Assembly (NCBI GenBank): GCA_947632485.1 | Contig: CANRPJ010000018.1 | Span: 1-56,333, forward strand | Reading direction: 5' to 3' | DNA: 56,333 nucleotides | DNA from: an uncultured Muribaculaceae bacterium | Lineage (GTDB): Bacteria > Bacteroidota > Bacteroidia > Bacteroidales > Muribaculaceae | Shown here: piece after piece, positions 19,586-29,547 of the stretch | Numbering within the stretch: position 1 is the stretch's first letter | Layout: each line of letters starts with the position of its first letter | Program-made: the position numbers and the translations under genes | Notes under the pieces: model-generated | What the model was told of the DNA's origin: nothing | The model's input: only the letters and a program-made list of their open reading frames with translations | Databases searched by the model: none

Positions 19586-21895
19586 TTAATCTGTTTTTAT
19601 TGTCTTGAGCTCGCTGTCCAGATTGTTGAACTGCTTCTTTTGCCGCCATTTGAAGTTTTTAGTCTGGAAAGCGTACCATATACCGAGTTGTATTCTTGGT
19701 GTATGAGTAGATTTTATCGTCTGGGTAAATGAATTATAATCGCCGTTGATAGTCCAATATCTTAGTGGTCTTCTACCGCATAACACGCTATCCCCCTGCA
19801 ATTGAAGGCCAAAATATTTATTAATCTGCCAGTAGAAGTGAAGGGTACAAAGGAACCGATCGCCATCTTTTGAATAAAGAGAATACGTATAGCCTGAGTA
19901 TTTGAATAAAATATTGGCAGTCACATTTCTAAATCCGACAATCGCGTTGAATCCGGTGTTGAATGTCAGACCCTTGAATGGCATATCTTTCATATATATC
20001 TTATTGATTGAGGTTTCAAGGCTTACATTTCCAAAGAAACTATTCTTCTGAGGAATATTATAATTAATGGTCGCACCTGCTATCAGATTTCCGTTATGAC
20101 CAAAATTCTGATAAGTATTGACATATACATCTCCTTCCATGTAACCGTAGGGCATCACGATATTTGAATTGTAGATATAAGAGACGTAGTGATCCAATCT
20201 TATTTTTCCATTGCTGAACACGTAATCTAATCTGAAACTATCGCTATGGCTCGGAGTGAGAAGGGGATTTCCCTTGTTCACTTTCAGCAGATCGGTCGAG
20301 GTATTGTGTGGATTCAGGTCTCCTGCGCTTGGCATCTGGCGGGCGCGTTTATATTTAAGCGTCAAAGCGTGTTGTGGGGCTGTCTTATAGCTTAACGAGA
20401 GCGAGGGTACGAAATCTACGTAACTGTTTTTAATGCCATCTGCATCGGAAAATACTATGTCCAGACCGAGCGATGCCACGTAATTGAATTTGTTAGGCGA
20501 GAGATTGTTATCGATTCCGGCAAAGAGGAATTCTCTGGTTCTCTTATATCGGAAATAGGGGAAGTTGTCAAGACGGTCGTCGATATTTGTTGCGGAATAT
20601 TCGGTGTTAGAGCCTGTCTCCAAACGCATGCCGGAGGTTATCATATCGGAGTAAACGGCATCAAGTTTACCCATGTGACGGCTGTTGTCGAGGTCGATAT
20701 CGCTCACATATGTTAGAATCTCACTCGTTTCCTCCCGATGGGTAGTGTTGCCGTTCAAAGAATAGAAATAATTGCCTGTTAATTCAAGTGTACGGTCGTT
20801 TCGGAATGAATGTTTATAGTAGAGGTTTCCGGCCAGTTCGCGAAAGCGGCTCCTGCTCTTTACCGCCGACATAAGGTCGGAAGATTCACCGGTTCCAAAA
20901 TCAGTAATAATACCAGTGCCATAAGACTCGCTCTTTTGTGGATAAAGGTGATAGTTAACACTATAAGCCACATAATTATTCTTTGAAAATTCTTTGTCTC
21001 CTCCCAGTGAAAACTCCGGATTATAGGTTTTCATCTTGGTTTCAGTATTCAGTTCCCGGTGCAAATTACTTTGAATTACGTTCGAATAGTTTCGTTGACG
21101 CTGGTTGTTGGATCTCCAATATACGGCATTCAAATATAGCGATGACGTGGAGCTTCCGGTTTCAAGTGTGCCTTGCGTATAGAAGAAATTGCCGTTTGGC
21201 ATCGATGATGCTCCGAATTGGCCGCGCAGATAAGGTTTTATTCCCTCCTTCTTCAGCTTGATATTTAGCACAGAAGTCACCTCTGCATCTCCGCGGTAGC
21301 GGGCAGAGGGATTGTCGATCACTTCGACTGATTCAATAAATTCCGGGCTGATAGCGTCGAGCGGCTTCTTTACGCCATTCACCAATATCAGAGGAGTCGT
21401 ACCGTCGTCAAGCTTGATATCTTTAATTGCCTCGTTCACTACAAGACGAGGTATTTCCTGAAGAGCTCTGTAGGCATTCTGCTCATTCTTAGCCCTTCCG
21501 GTCAGATAATAAATCGACATTCCTGCTAATTCCTTGGTCCTTTCGCGCGCATCACCAGTCACAGTCACTTCGCTGAGTACCGTAGCGTCTTCTTCAAGCT
21601 CGAACTTTTGCAACCTTATCTTATCGGCCAGTGTAAACTTCTGCGAAGACGGTTTATAACCGAGCATAGATACCTGGCACTCATACTCACCTTGCGGAAG
21701 CCCTTTTAACTCAAAGCGACCCTTATCGTCTGTTATCGTGCCTCCCACGATCGAATCAGACTGCATGAAAAGCACTGTGCTGCCGATGAGCACTTCACCA
21801 GTCTTATTCTCGACAATGCCGTTTACCACCGTCTGACCTAAAGCAGTGGTAAGAGTATCGATTAGCAGAATCAAAGTCGCAAAGAATGTTTTCAT
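19586..21895 (-). CDS. Outer-membrane beta-barrel protein with CarboxypepD-reg and plug domains
   Basis: The 769-aa protein has a signal peptide (about residues 1-20), a carboxypeptidase-regulatory-like domain (about 23-100), a plug-like domain (about 110-215, with TPLILVNGVKKPLDAISPEFIESVEVIDNP split over it) and a long barrel of the OMP_b-brl/TonB-receptor type. It probably imports or binds an unknown ligand at the outer membrane. No TonB box or SusD partner is evident. It is clearly AT-richer than its neighbours and is bracketed by two 127-bp direct repeats, suggesting horizontal gain. The protein continues about 25 residues past the likely last strand (GIWYAF). Confidence 0.87.
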   Translation of the reverse strand: MKTFFATLILLIDTLTTALGQTVVNGIVENKTGEVLIGSTVLFMQSDSIVGGTITDDKGRFELKGLPQGEYECQVSMLGYKPSSQKFTLADKIRLQKFELEEDATVLSEVTVTGDARERTKELAGMSIYYLTGRAKNEQNAYRALQEIPRLVVNEAIKDIKLDDGTTPLILVNGVKKPLDAISPEFIESVEVIDNPSARYRGDAEVTSVLNIKLKKEGIKPYLRGQFGASSMPNGNFFYTQGTLETGSSTSSLYLNAVYWRSNNQRQRNYSNVIQSNLHRELNTETKMKTYNPEFSLGGDKEFSKNNYVAYSVNYHLYPQKSESYGTGIITDFGTGESSDLMSAVKSRSRFRELAGNLYYKHSFRNDRTLELTGNYFYSLNGNTTHREETSEILTYVSDIDLDNSRHMGKLDAVYSDMITSGMRLETGSNTEYSATNIDDRLDNFPYFRYKRTREFLFAGIDNNLSPNKFNYVASLGLDIVFSDADGIKNSYVDFVPSLSLSYKTAPQHALTLKYKRARQMPSAGDLNPHNTSTDLLKVNKGNPLLTPSHSDSFRLDYVFSNGKIRLDHYVSYIYNSNIVMPYGYMEGDVYVNTYQNFGHNGNLIAGATINYNIPQKNSFFGNVSLETSINKIYMKDMPFKGLTFNTGFNAIVGFRNVTANILFKYSGYTYSLYSKDGDRFLCTLHFYWQINKYFGLQLQGDSVLCGRRPLRYWTINGDYNSFTQTIKSTHTPRIQLGIWYAFQTKNFKWRQKKQFNNLDSELKTIKTD

Positions 21896-21991
21896 TGTCC
21901 GTAGGTTCAGTTAAGTTTATAGTCCTATACCTACTTGACGGAAAAATACCCTATTTGTGACATCCCAATCTCAACTTTTTCCCGTAAAAAA

Positions 21992-22118
21992 TGACCGCCT
22001 TGACATAAAATACAGCTTATAATCCTGTCTATTAGGCTATTAACTGTATTATTGTGTCAAGGCTGTCAATCCGGCTATCTCCCGCCGAACATCTGGATAG
22101 TCTGTTAATAAAAGCGCC
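21992..22118 (+). repeat. 127-bp direct repeat, copy 2, with internal palindrome
   Basis: Partner of 19407-19533. The palindrome arms are GCCTTGACA (21997-22005) plus AATACAG (22009-22015), and CTGTATT (22044-22050) plus TGTCAAGGC (22055-22063). All five differences from copy 1 lie outside the stem arms. It lies 96 bp upstream of the barrel gene start, so it could carry part of that gene's control region. Together with flanking sequence it occupies most of the 382-nt gap 21896-22277. Confidence 0.9.
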
Positions 22119-22198
22119 TACTGCGCGGATCCTAGATTTCCCCACACTCCCTGCGGTCGTGTGAGTTAATTAAACACTCGCGCCACAGGCGCTTTTTT
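22119..22198. other. 66-bp extra segment in copy 2 and terminator-like hairpin
   Basis: After AAAAGCGCC at the end of copy 2 there are 66 bp absent from copy 1. They end at a second GCGCC (22180-22184), after which ACAGGCGCTT resumes as in copy 1. GCGCC/GGCGC plus TTTTTT (22180-22197) looks like an intrinsic terminator on the plus strand, although no plus-strand gene lies upstream. The extra segment includes a small stem CACAC/GTGTG. Confidence 0.6.
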
Positions 22199-22277
22199 CA
22201 TTGCTAACCTCCTAAGTTATCAAACGTCCGTACCAAAGTCGCTTTTCCGTGCAAAACCCTCCTTAGGACGGCGGGGA

Positions 22278-23495
22278 TTACTGCCAGGCGTGGTCTTTCG
22301 GGAAGTCCTGACCTCCCCAGGCTTTCTTAGAGGTCCAGGGCAGGGGCTCGGAGGTCCAGAAAGAATGGTCGGCGGGAAGACCCAGCGGCAGAAACGCCAG
22401 CGAGGCCATGTAGAGGCTTCCGTTGTTGGTATACCAGTCGGAGATGTTGGGCTGCTTGCCGTTGAAACCGAGGGTCAGGAAACCTTTCTCGTTGAAGTTG
22501 CGATTGTCGGAAAACATATTCTTAATCACCGCCGTAAGCGCGGCGCGGACCTGTCCTTCCGGCAGCTCTTCCGGCAGCCAGCCGCGCCATGAGAGCAGCG
22601 CCAGAGGCTGCATGGTGCCTGTGCGGTAGGTGATGCTGCGGCCGTAGACGGGGAAGGTGCCTTCCGGCGAGATGAGGCGTTCGAGCACGATGCCGTATTT
22701 CTGCATCCGCTTCTTGGCGCGCTCAAAGTCTACATCGCTGCAATTCCATATCTTGCGCTTTCCGCCGTCGGTGAGCACCTCTTCGCATTCCACTCCCATC
22801 GGGTGGAGCACGAAGCTATTGTAATAGTCGAAAGCGAAATCGGGGCCGTCGCTATAGAAGCCGTCGCCTACATACCACTCCTCGAATTTGCGCAGGGCGG
22901 AGGTGATGCGGTACCAGTCGGGCTGCGCGCCGGCGCGCTTCAGGAAGCTCTCGATCGTGGCCGAGAAGAGGAGCCAGTTGGTGTAGGGCGGATCTACGCG
23001 GCGCAGGCGGGTGAACTCGTCGATATAGCGCGCCTTCGTGATGGAATCCAACGGCTCCCAGAGGGCGTCGTAACCGCGCAGGAAGCTCTCCGCCAGGTAG
23101 GCGGCATCTACGAGCGTCTGCCCCTCCTCGCGCCAGAGCAGATAGTCGGGGCTTTCAGGGTCTACGGCATTGGCATAGCTTTTCAGGGCTTTTTCGCGCA
23201 GCTCGGCGCGCAGGCGACCCTCCTTCGAGTCATCGTCGGGGAGACTGAGCCAGGGAGCCATACCGGCCATGAGGCGGCCAAAGCATTCCATGTAGGTCAC
23301 TTTCTGGTTGCGGCCGTCCCAGGTGGGGCTGAGCTCCACAAGCATATTTTTCTGAAGATTGCCTTCCGACATATTGTCGAGCACCGGGCGAGCCATTCGG
23401 GTAAGGACATCGACCCACACCTCGCGGTCGGTTTTCTCGGCGCTCATAGTGCCGGCAAAGAGGAGCAGGCAGAGCGCAGCGAATATATTCTTCAT
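22278..23495 (-). CDS. DUF2264 family protein, probable glycoside-active enzyme
   Basis: This 405-aa protein has a signal peptide (MKNIFAALCLLLFAGTMSA) and a DUF2264 alpha/alpha-barrel-like body (YMECFGRLMAGMAPWL, TNWLLFSATIESFL, YVGDGFYSDGPDFAFDYYNSF, GRSITYRTG). Members of this group act on polysaccharides, and some have been placed among beta-glucuronidases; the substrate here is unknown. It follows the SASA esterase by 24 nt on the same strand, so the two probably act together on an acetylated glycan in the periplasm. Confidence 0.8.
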   Translation of the reverse strand: MKNIFAALCLLLFAGTMSAEKTDREVWVDVLTRMARPVLDNMSEGNLQKNMLVELSPTWDGRNQKVTYMECFGRLMAGMAPWLSLPDDDSKEGRLRAELREKALKSYANAVDPESPDYLLWREEGQTLVDAAYLAESFLRGYDALWEPLDSITKARYIDEFTRLRRVDPPYTNWLLFSATIESFLKRAGAQPDWYRITSALRKFEEWYVGDGFYSDGPDFAFDYYNSFVLHPMGVECEEVLTDGGKRKIWNCSDVDFERAKKRMQKYGIVLERLISPEGTFPVYGRSITYRTGTMQPLALLSWRGWLPEELPEGQVRAALTAVIKNMFSDNRNFNEKGFLTLGFNGKQPNISDWYTNNGSLYMASLAFLPLGLPADHSFWTSEPLPWTSKKAWGGQDFPKDHAWQ

Positions 23496-23519
23496 TGTTT
23501 TCCCTTAATAGTTAGTTGA

Positions 23520-24995
23520 TTACCAAATATCGGTCACTTCCCAGTTATCGCTCCGGAAGGGCACGAGCGGCTGCTCGGCAAGGGTCACGGCGTTGGCGCC
23601 TGACCAGTTCTGGAAGCCATAGCGCACGGCTACCGGATCGGGCACTTCATCGCTCCATACCTCGATCACGTTTTTCCACCAGTGGTGCTTCGCATTCGCT
23701 TTATGGAACACCTTGTCAGCTCCAGCCACTTCGAAACCTACCGGACCAATCCAGCAGTTGAAGCTGTCGCTCTGGGTCGGGTCTCCCATCTGGAAATTAT
23801 TTTCCCCGCAAAGATTTGTGAAGCTCAGTATCAGGTGGCCATCGTCTTTCTTTTCAAACGATTTATAGCGGGGAGCGCGCTGCGGAAGGCCTTCTACACC
23901 ATAATTGTCTTGCAGGGCCATCCATGCGAGCCGCTTCGACACCTTCTCCTTGCCCGCAGGGTGGATCAGCTGGCGTTCACCAAGATCAATGGTCTCGGCT
24001 ACTCCACTGTTTTTCAGCTTGTCGGCTGCCATGTATTGCTGCTCTACGAGCATCGCCTTGCTGCGCTTCTCGTCGCCCTCATACCGGTATGGGGCGATGG
24101 CGGTTATGTAGAAAGGCATATCCTGATTTTTCCAGTGGCTGCGCCAGTCGTTAACCATCGCTACCTGGAGGTCGGCATAATCAGACCAGTTGTCGCGGTT
24201 CGATTCTCCCTGATACCAGATGAACCCCTGGGCCGAGAAAGGAGCGATGGGACGGATCATGTTTTCAAAGAGCACCATAGGCGCCTCCTGGCCTTCGCGC
24301 TTATCGGCTATCTCCTTGTTGCGACCAGGCACCGATTCAAGGCTCTCGCGGCTCATCCAGCTTTCTATGGGGGTACCTCCCCAGTTGGAGGTGATCAGGC
24401 CAACAGGCACCCCGAGCATCTTGTAGAGCTCGCGCCCGAAGAAATAGGCTATAGCGCTGAAGGTGCGCACCGAGAGGGGAGTCGGTTTGAGCCACACATT
24501 GTCGCAGGCCTGCGCGGGAGAATCCGGCGAGAGGCGGCGCGGCACGGTAAACATTCTGATATCCGGATAGAGGGGAGCATCGAGAGCGGCCTGATTTCCA
24601 CCCGCTACCGGCTGACTCATATAGCCACCTACAGGCATCTCCATATTCGACTGCCCGCTGCAGATCCATACCTCTCCGAGGAGCACTCCGGTGAGCTCCG
24701 TGGGGGAGCCGTGGCCGTCGGAGAAGGTCATTGTGTATGGTCCTCCCGCCTCGGTAGTAGGAATCGTAGTGGCCCATTTGCCCTCCTTATCAGCCTTGGC
24801 TGTAACTTTCCGGTCAGTCCAGGAGCCGGTAATCTCCACTGTGCTCTCGGGATAGGCAGTGCCCCAGAGCTGCGCGTCGGTGTTGCGCTGAAGCACCATG
24901 TCGGAGCTGATTACGGCCGGCAGTTTCACTTCGCCCCTCATCGGAGCCACTGCTGCGGCGAGCAAAAGGCCGCAGAATAGCAGTTTCTGTTTCAT
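23520..24995 (-). CDS. Sialate O-acetylesterase (SASA/SGNH) family protein
   Basis: The 491-aa exported SGNH-fold esterase has a signal peptide ending near MRGEVK and an N-terminal Ig-like region. The catalytic Ser motif is CSGQSNMEMP (about residues 112-121); NWGGTPIESW and WYQGESN follow, and the His is in IHPAGKEKVSKR. It removes O-acetyl groups from sialic acid or plant glycans. It sits 35 nt after the PII-like gene and 24 nt before the DUF2264 gene, at the distal end of the efflux operon run; no separate promoter was recognised. Confidence 0.88.
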   Translation of the reverse strand: MKQKLLFCGLLLAAAVAPMRGEVKLPAVISSDMVLQRNTDAQLWGTAYPESTVEITGSWTDRKVTAKADKEGKWATTIPTTEAGGPYTMTFSDGHGSPTELTGVLLGEVWICSGQSNMEMPVGGYMSQPVAGGNQAALDAPLYPDIRMFTVPRRLSPDSPAQACDNVWLKPTPLSVRTFSAIAYFFGRELYKMLGVPVGLITSNWGGTPIESWMSRESLESVPGRNKEIADKREGQEAPMVLFENMIRPIAPFSAQGFIWYQGESNRDNWSDYADLQVAMVNDWRSHWKNQDMPFYITAIAPYRYEGDEKRSKAMLVEQQYMAADKLKNSGVAETIDLGERQLIHPAGKEKVSKRLAWMALQDNYGVEGLPQRAPRYKSFEKKDDGHLILSFTNLCGENNFQMGDPTQSDSFNCWIGPVGFEVAGADKVFHKANAKHHWWKNVIEVWSDEVPDPVAVRYGFQNWSGANAVTLAEQPLVPFRSDNWEVTDIW

Positions 24996-25030
24996 TTTAT
25001 GATAGTTCTATTATTTCAGAACGCGTGATT

Positions 25031-25324
25031 TTAGATTGTCTTTTCAATTTCCCATACGAAGGCACGAAGTCCGAGCTTAGGCCGCTCTTCATCGAGCGCC
25101 TTCAGAGCTGAGAGCACTGTATCGACCTGTTCTGACCCGACCATTGTAAGGATCGCGTTTGCCAGCGAGGGCCAGGCATGGCTACCGTAGTGAGGGTCAC
25201 CGCTTTTGCTGCCCCGGCCCTGCACAGTGCCGAATGAGGTGAAGCCGCGGCAGTTATTCTTGTCGAGAATCCTGATTATGGCTTCGTGGTGGGCCTGATC
25301 GTAGGCTATGAAGATCGCTTTCAT
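25031..25324 (-). CDS. Small PII-like (ferredoxin-fold) protein coupled to RND pump
   Basis: The 97-aa protein reads [17 protein letters not shown] and later GRGSKSGDPHYGSHAWP and LGLRAFVWEIEKTI, the size and pattern of PII/CutA-like beta-alpha-beta trimers. It lacks a recognisable PII T-loop and ATP site. Its ATG overlaps the RND pump stop by 4 nt (ATGA), so synthesis is coupled. PII-like proteins such as DUF3240 occur beside metal RND pumps; by analogy this one may sense a ligand or modulate the pump. Assignment is by pattern only. Confidence 0.7.
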   Translation of the reverse strand: MKAIFIAYDQAHHEAIIRILDKNNCRGFTSFGTVQGRGSKSGDPHYGSHAWPSLANAILTMVGSEQVDTVLSALKALDEERPKLGLRAFVWEIEKTI

Positions 25325-28300
25325 TTGGATTGCGTTTTCAGATGTGACTTACGGATTTTCTTTCGTATGCGCTTCACTCCGTTGCCTGCGAACACGCAGT
25401 AGAGCGTAGGCACGAAGAGCAGGGTGAGGATTGTGGAGAAAGTAAGGCCACCGATCACGGCAGTACCCATCGGGCGCCACATCTCGGCTCCCTGACCGGT
25501 GCCTACGGCCATCGGCACCATGCCGAGAATCGTAGTGAGCGTGGTCATGACCACAGGGCGCAGACGCGACCGGCCGCCATCGATCACGGCGAGGCGTATG
25601 CTCATGCCGCGCTCGCGGTTGAGGGTGATATAGTCGATGAGCACGATACCATTCTTCACCACTATACCTATAAGCATGATCGCTCCGATCATCGACATGA
25701 CGTTGAGCGTATGCCCTGTGAGCCAGAGAATAAGGAATACACCGGAGAAGGCAAACAGCAGCGAGGTCATGATGATGCCCGGATAGGTAAGACTCTCGAA
25801 CTGAGCCGCCATCACGATGTAGACCAGAATGATGATCAGCACTCCGAGCATAAGCAGATCGGAGAAGGAGTCTTGCTGATCCTCGTAGCTACCGGAGATG
25901 CCTATGCTGATTCCGGCGGGAAGCTCCATCTTATCTATAGCCGCTTCAGCAGCTACCACAATATCGCTCATCGGCACTCCATCTACTACCGATGATACCG
26001 TGATGATTCGCTCGCGGTCCTTGCGCTCGATAGTAGGCGGCGTGAAGCGCTCCACTACCTTTCCGAGCTCCTTCAGCTTCACTCCCTGACCGGTAGGCGT
26101 ATAGATGGTGATATTCTCGATATCGGCTATCTGCGTGCGGTCTTCCGGGGCATACATTACCTTGATATCGTATTCCTCGCCGTCTTCGCGGAATTGCGAA
26201 GCGGTGGCGCCATTGATACGGTTACGCAGATACATCGCCACGGTCTGCATATTGAGCCCGTAGAGCGAAAGCTTCTCTCTATCAAAGTCTACCTGATATT
26301 CAGGCTGATAGTCACCGCGGGAGATAGTTACGTCGGCAGTGCCTTTTATTCCCTCGAGCACCTCTTTCAGTCGCGAGGCCACGGAGTCGGTCTCGGCGAA
26401 GTCGTAGCCGTAGACTTCAAAGTCGACTGTAGCCTGGCCGCCCATCGAGGCTCCACGGCCACCACCGATATTGACCTGCGCTTTCTTGAACTCAGGGAAG
26501 AGCGCCAGGTCTTTTCGCATCTCTTCGGCTATCTCCTTGATGCCTCTCTTTCGGTCGCCCGGATCCTGGAGCCTGATATTCATTGATATGATGTGGGCGC
26601 CGTTGTCGGAGAGCGAGGCATAGGTGTTATCGCTCGAGGCGGGGCCTACCGTATAGCTGCTGACGAGAATCTCCGGATATTTCGCGCGCCACATCGAGTC
26701 GAGGCGCGACGTAACCTCACGCGCGGTCTTGACGTGAGCACCGATAGGCAGCTCGAGCTCCACGCCGAGACGGCCGTCGTCGGCCGTGGGGAAGAACTCT
26801 GTGCCCACCTGCTTCATCAGGAAGATTGAACCGACAAAAATGCCGAGGCAGACTACGATTGTAACTGTCTTATGACTCACCACATAGCGGAGCACTCCGG
26901 CATAGCCGGAATCGAACTTGTCGAGTCCGCGCTCTATCGGTGAGAAGAAGATGCGGTAGAACTTGCTGTGGTGGGTTACCCTACGGAGCCACTGGCTGCA
27001 GAGCATCGGGGTGAGCGAGAGGGCGCAGGTGGTAGAGATGATCATCATGATCGTCACCATCCAGCCGAGCTGGCGGAAGAGCACTCCCGTCATGCCGGTG
27101 ACCAGCGTGAGGGGGAAGAACACGGCGATAAGCGTTAGCGTAGAGGCTATTACGGAGATAGCCACCTCGTTGGTGCCATGCACCGCAGCCTGCTTCGGAT
27201 CGGCGCCGCGCTCTATATGGGTAGTGACATTCTCAAGCACCACGATGGCATCGTCGACCACCATACCGATCGATATCGAGAGTGCCGACAGCGATACGAT
27301 GTTGAGCGTATTGCCGGTAGCGAAGAGGTAGATGAAGGAGGCTATCAGAGATACGGGAATCGTGATCACGATAATCAGGGTAGCTCGCCAGCGGCCCAGG
27401 AAGATAAACACCACTATCATCACGAAGAGGAGAGCATAGAGCACTGTCTCTTCGAGCGAGGCGATGGTGTTACGGATATTGTCGGAGGTATCTACGATCA
27501 CACCGAGCTTCACGTCGGAGGGCAGATTCTTCTGAAGCTGCGGAAGCATCTTCATCACCTTGTCGGAAATCTGCACCGAGTTGGCGCCGCTCTGCTTCTG
27601 GATAATGATCATCGCGCCCGGCTCGCCGTCGATGAAGGTCTCCTGGGTGCGCTCCTCGAGGGAGTCGTCTACGCGGGCCACGTCGCGAAGATAGATTATC
27701 TTGCCGTCGCGCGATCCTACCGGAATGCCTTCGAGCTCAGAGGTATCCTTAAATTCACCCTGCACGCGCATCGCATAGGTGTTGGAGCCGATATCGAAAG
27801 ATCCTCCCGGGGTGTTTCGGTTTTCAGCTCCGATTATGCTTGCAATTGTCTCTACAGAAAGCCCGTAGGCCTCAATCTTGCGGGGGTCTACATATACATG
27901 GATCTCACGCTTCGGCGCTCCGGAGATAGATACGGAACCTACTCCGTCGACTCTCGCAAGCGGGTTGGCCACTGCATCGTCGAGAATCTTGTAGAGTCCG
28001 GCCCGGCTCTCGTCGGCCTGCACTGAAAGCAGCGCAATCGGGATCATGTCAGTAGAAAACTTGAAGATGATCGGGTTCTCGCTGTCGTCAGGAAGACTCG
28101 ACTTGACCATATCGAGCTTATCGCGCACATCGTTGGTCAGCACGTCGATATCGTAGCCATATTCAAACTCCAGGGTTATCACCGAGGTGTTTTCGCGCGA
28201 ATTAGAGGTCAGGTGCTTGAGATGCTCCACGGAATTGAGGGCATTCTCAAGCGGCTTGGTCACATTCTGTTCTATATCTTCAGCACTCGCACCCGGATAC

Positions 28301-28449
28301 ATCGTGATCACCATAATGCTATTGGTGTCGATGTCTGGGTAGAGGTCAATCGGCAGTTTTGCCAGCGAGAAGAGACCGAGAATAATCACCGCCACAAAGG
28401 TGAGGGTGGTCATCACGGGGCGCTTCACCGCCGCTCCATAAAGGCTCAT
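25321..28449 (-). CDS. RND-family multidrug efflux permease (AcrB/HAE1 type)
   Basis: The 1042-aa inner-membrane proton-drug antiporter has twelve membrane segments and two periplasmic loops. TM4 carries the Asp pair ([16 protein letters not shown]) and TM10 the Lys relay ([12 protein letters not shown]), so proton coupling appears intact. It works with the lipoprotein adaptor and the TolC-like channel encoded immediately upstream. Substrates cannot be read from sequence, but the absence of metal-RND motifs and the TetR gene favour drugs, bile acids or fatty acids. Confidence 0.96.
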   Translation of the reverse strand: MSLYGAAVKRPVMTTLTFVAVIILGLFSLAKLPIDLYPDIDTNSIMVITMYPGASAEDIEQNVTKPLENALNSVEHLKHLTSNSRENTSVITLEFEYGYDIDVLTNDVRDKLDMVKSSLPDDSENPIIFKFSTDMIPIALLSVQADESRAGLYKILDDAVANPLARVDGVGSVSISGAPKREIHVYVDPRKIEAYGLSVETIASIIGAENRNTPGGSFDIGSNTYAMRVQGEFKDTSELEGIPVGSRDGKIIYLRDVARVDDSLEERTQETFIDGEPGAMIIIQKQSGANSVQISDKVMKMLPQLQKNLPSDVKLGVIVDTSDNIRNTIASLEETVLYALLFVMIVVFIFLGRWRATLIIVITIPVSLIASFIYLFATGNTLNIVSLSALSISIGMVVDDAIVVLENVTTHIERGADPKQAAVHGTNEVAISVIASTLTLIAVFFPLTLVTGMTGVLFRQLGWMVTIMMIISTTCALSLTPMLCSQWLRRVTHHSKFYRIFFSPIERGLDKFDSGYAGVLRYVVSHKTVTIVVCLGIFVGSIFLMKQVGTEFFPTADDGRLGVELELPIGAHVKTAREVTSRLDSMWRAKYPEILVSSYTVGPASSDNTYASLSDNGAHIISMNIRLQDPGDRKRGIKEIAEEMRKDLALFPEFKKAQVNIGGGRGASMGGQATVDFEVYGYDFAETDSVASRLKEVLEGIKGTADVTISRGDYQPEYQVDFDREKLSLYGLNMQTVAMYLRNRINGATASQFREDGEEYDIKVMYAPEDRTQIADIENITIYTPTGQGVKLKELGKVVERFTPPTIERKDRERIITVSSVVDGVPMSDIVVAAEAAIDKMELPAGISIGISGSYEDQQDSFSDLLMLGVLIIILVYIVMAAQFESLTYPGIIMTSLLFAFSGVFLILWLTGHTLNVMSMIGAIMLIGIVVKNGIVLIDYITLNRERGMSIRLAVIDGGRSRLRPVVMTTLTTILGMVPMAVGTGQGAEMWRPMGTAVIGGLTFSTILTLLFVPTLYCVFAGNGVKRIRKKIRKSHLKTQSK

Positions 28450-28475
28450 AGTTCAGTTTGTTAAGCTGTTTCTTT

Positions 28476-29528
28476 CTATTTGATTACTTCCACTTCAGCC
28501 CCATCACGCAGTTTCGACTGGCCTGATACCACCACATCGCTGCCTGGCTCCACGCCCGACAGAAGCTCGTAGGCATCGCCGATGCGGCGTCCGAGCTCTA
28601 CGTGATTATAGCTAACCTTGCCATCTTTGTAGACGTAGACGAAATGCTGACCAGAGCCCTGCATCTTTACTACCGCGAGGTCGGGTACCACCACATGGCT
28701 CTGCTGGCCGAAGGTCATCGATACGCGCGCGAACATGCCGGGGAGTATACGGCCGTCGGAGTTAGGCAAAGTGATTTCCACTCCGAAAGTGCGGCTTGCG
28801 GGGTCGATAGTGGGAGCTACCATGGTGACGTGGCCGGTGAAGACCTCGTCGCCGTAGGTATCGAAAGTAACGTCGGCAGGCATTCCTTTCTTCACATTGC
28901 TCAGTTCGCTCTCGCTGACGTTGACTACTACCTTCACGGGCTTCACCTGCGACACCGTAAGAATCGGCAGAGCGCCCGTCATATCTCCCGGGTCATAGTT
29001 GCGGGCTGTTACCACGCCGTTTACGGGGGAGGTGAGCACCGTATTCTCGCGCACGTTGCGCAGCGCCCTTTCCGCAGAGGCCACGGCATTTTTTGCATTG
29101 ATGAGCTGCGTCTGCATCTGGTCAACGCTCTGCTTTGTTCCGCCTCCTATCTTCAGCAGCTCTACGGCGCGGTCATAGTCGGCTTGAGTGGTAGCCAGGG
29201 CTGCTTTGGCATTGTCGAGCTGAAGCTGATAGGTTGTGGAGTTCACATCGTCGAGCTCCACCAGTTTCTGACCCTTAGCCACCTGATAACCCTCATCTAC
29301 GTAGATGGCTTTGATGCGGTTGGCCATAGCGGCGCTGATATTATTTACGGTTTCAGCCTCTACAGTGGCGGTGTAGGTCGCAGTCTGGTCTACATCACGC
29401 GCGCTTACATTCTCAATCTTAACCTTAGGTTTGGTTTCTTCGGTGGCCTCTTCCTTTTTCTCGCCTGAGCATGAGGCGAGGGCCATAGCGCATAGGGCGC
29501 CGGGCAGAATAATATTAGATAGTCTCAT
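28476..29528 (-). CDS. Efflux RND periplasmic adaptor (MFP), lipoprotein
   Basis: The 350-aa membrane fusion protein begins MRLSNIILPG with lipobox ALASC (Cys at residue 20). It then has half-lipoyl motifs, a coiled-coil hairpin (about 95-165), a beta-barrel and a membrane-proximal domain. It bridges pump and outer-membrane channel. The frame is open 70 codons upstream to 29738, inside tolC, but the ATG at 29528 is chosen because it creates the lipoprotein signal and starts 19 nt after tolC ends. Confidence 0.94.
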   Translation of the reverse strand: MRLSNIILPGALCAMALASCSGEKKEEATEETKPKVKIENVSARDVDQTATYTATVEAETVNNISAAMANRIKAIYVDEGYQVAKGQKLVELDDVNSTTYQLQLDNAKAALATTQADYDRAVELLKIGGGTKQSVDQMQTQLINAKNAVASAERALRNVRENTVLTSPVNGVVTARNYDPGDMTGALPILTVSQVKPVKVVVNVSESELSNVKKGMPADVTFDTYGDEVFTGHVTMVAPTIDPASRTFGVEITLPNSDGRILPGMFARVSMTFGQQSHVVVPDLAVVKMQGSGQHFVYVYKDGKVSYNHVELGRRIGDAYELLSGVEPGSDVVVSGQSKLRDGAEVEVIK

Positions 29529-29547
29529 TGTGGAGCTTGTTATTTTA

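Noticed and set aside
22000..22025. TTGACA followed by TATAAT inside repeat copy 2, resembling a sigma-70 promoter
   Set aside because: The spacer is only 12 bp, copy 1 reads TATGAT at the same place, and Bacteroidetes do not use this consensus.
19407..22118. The two repeats as ends of an insertion sequence
   Set aside because: They are direct rather than terminal inverted repeats, and no transposase is encoded between them.
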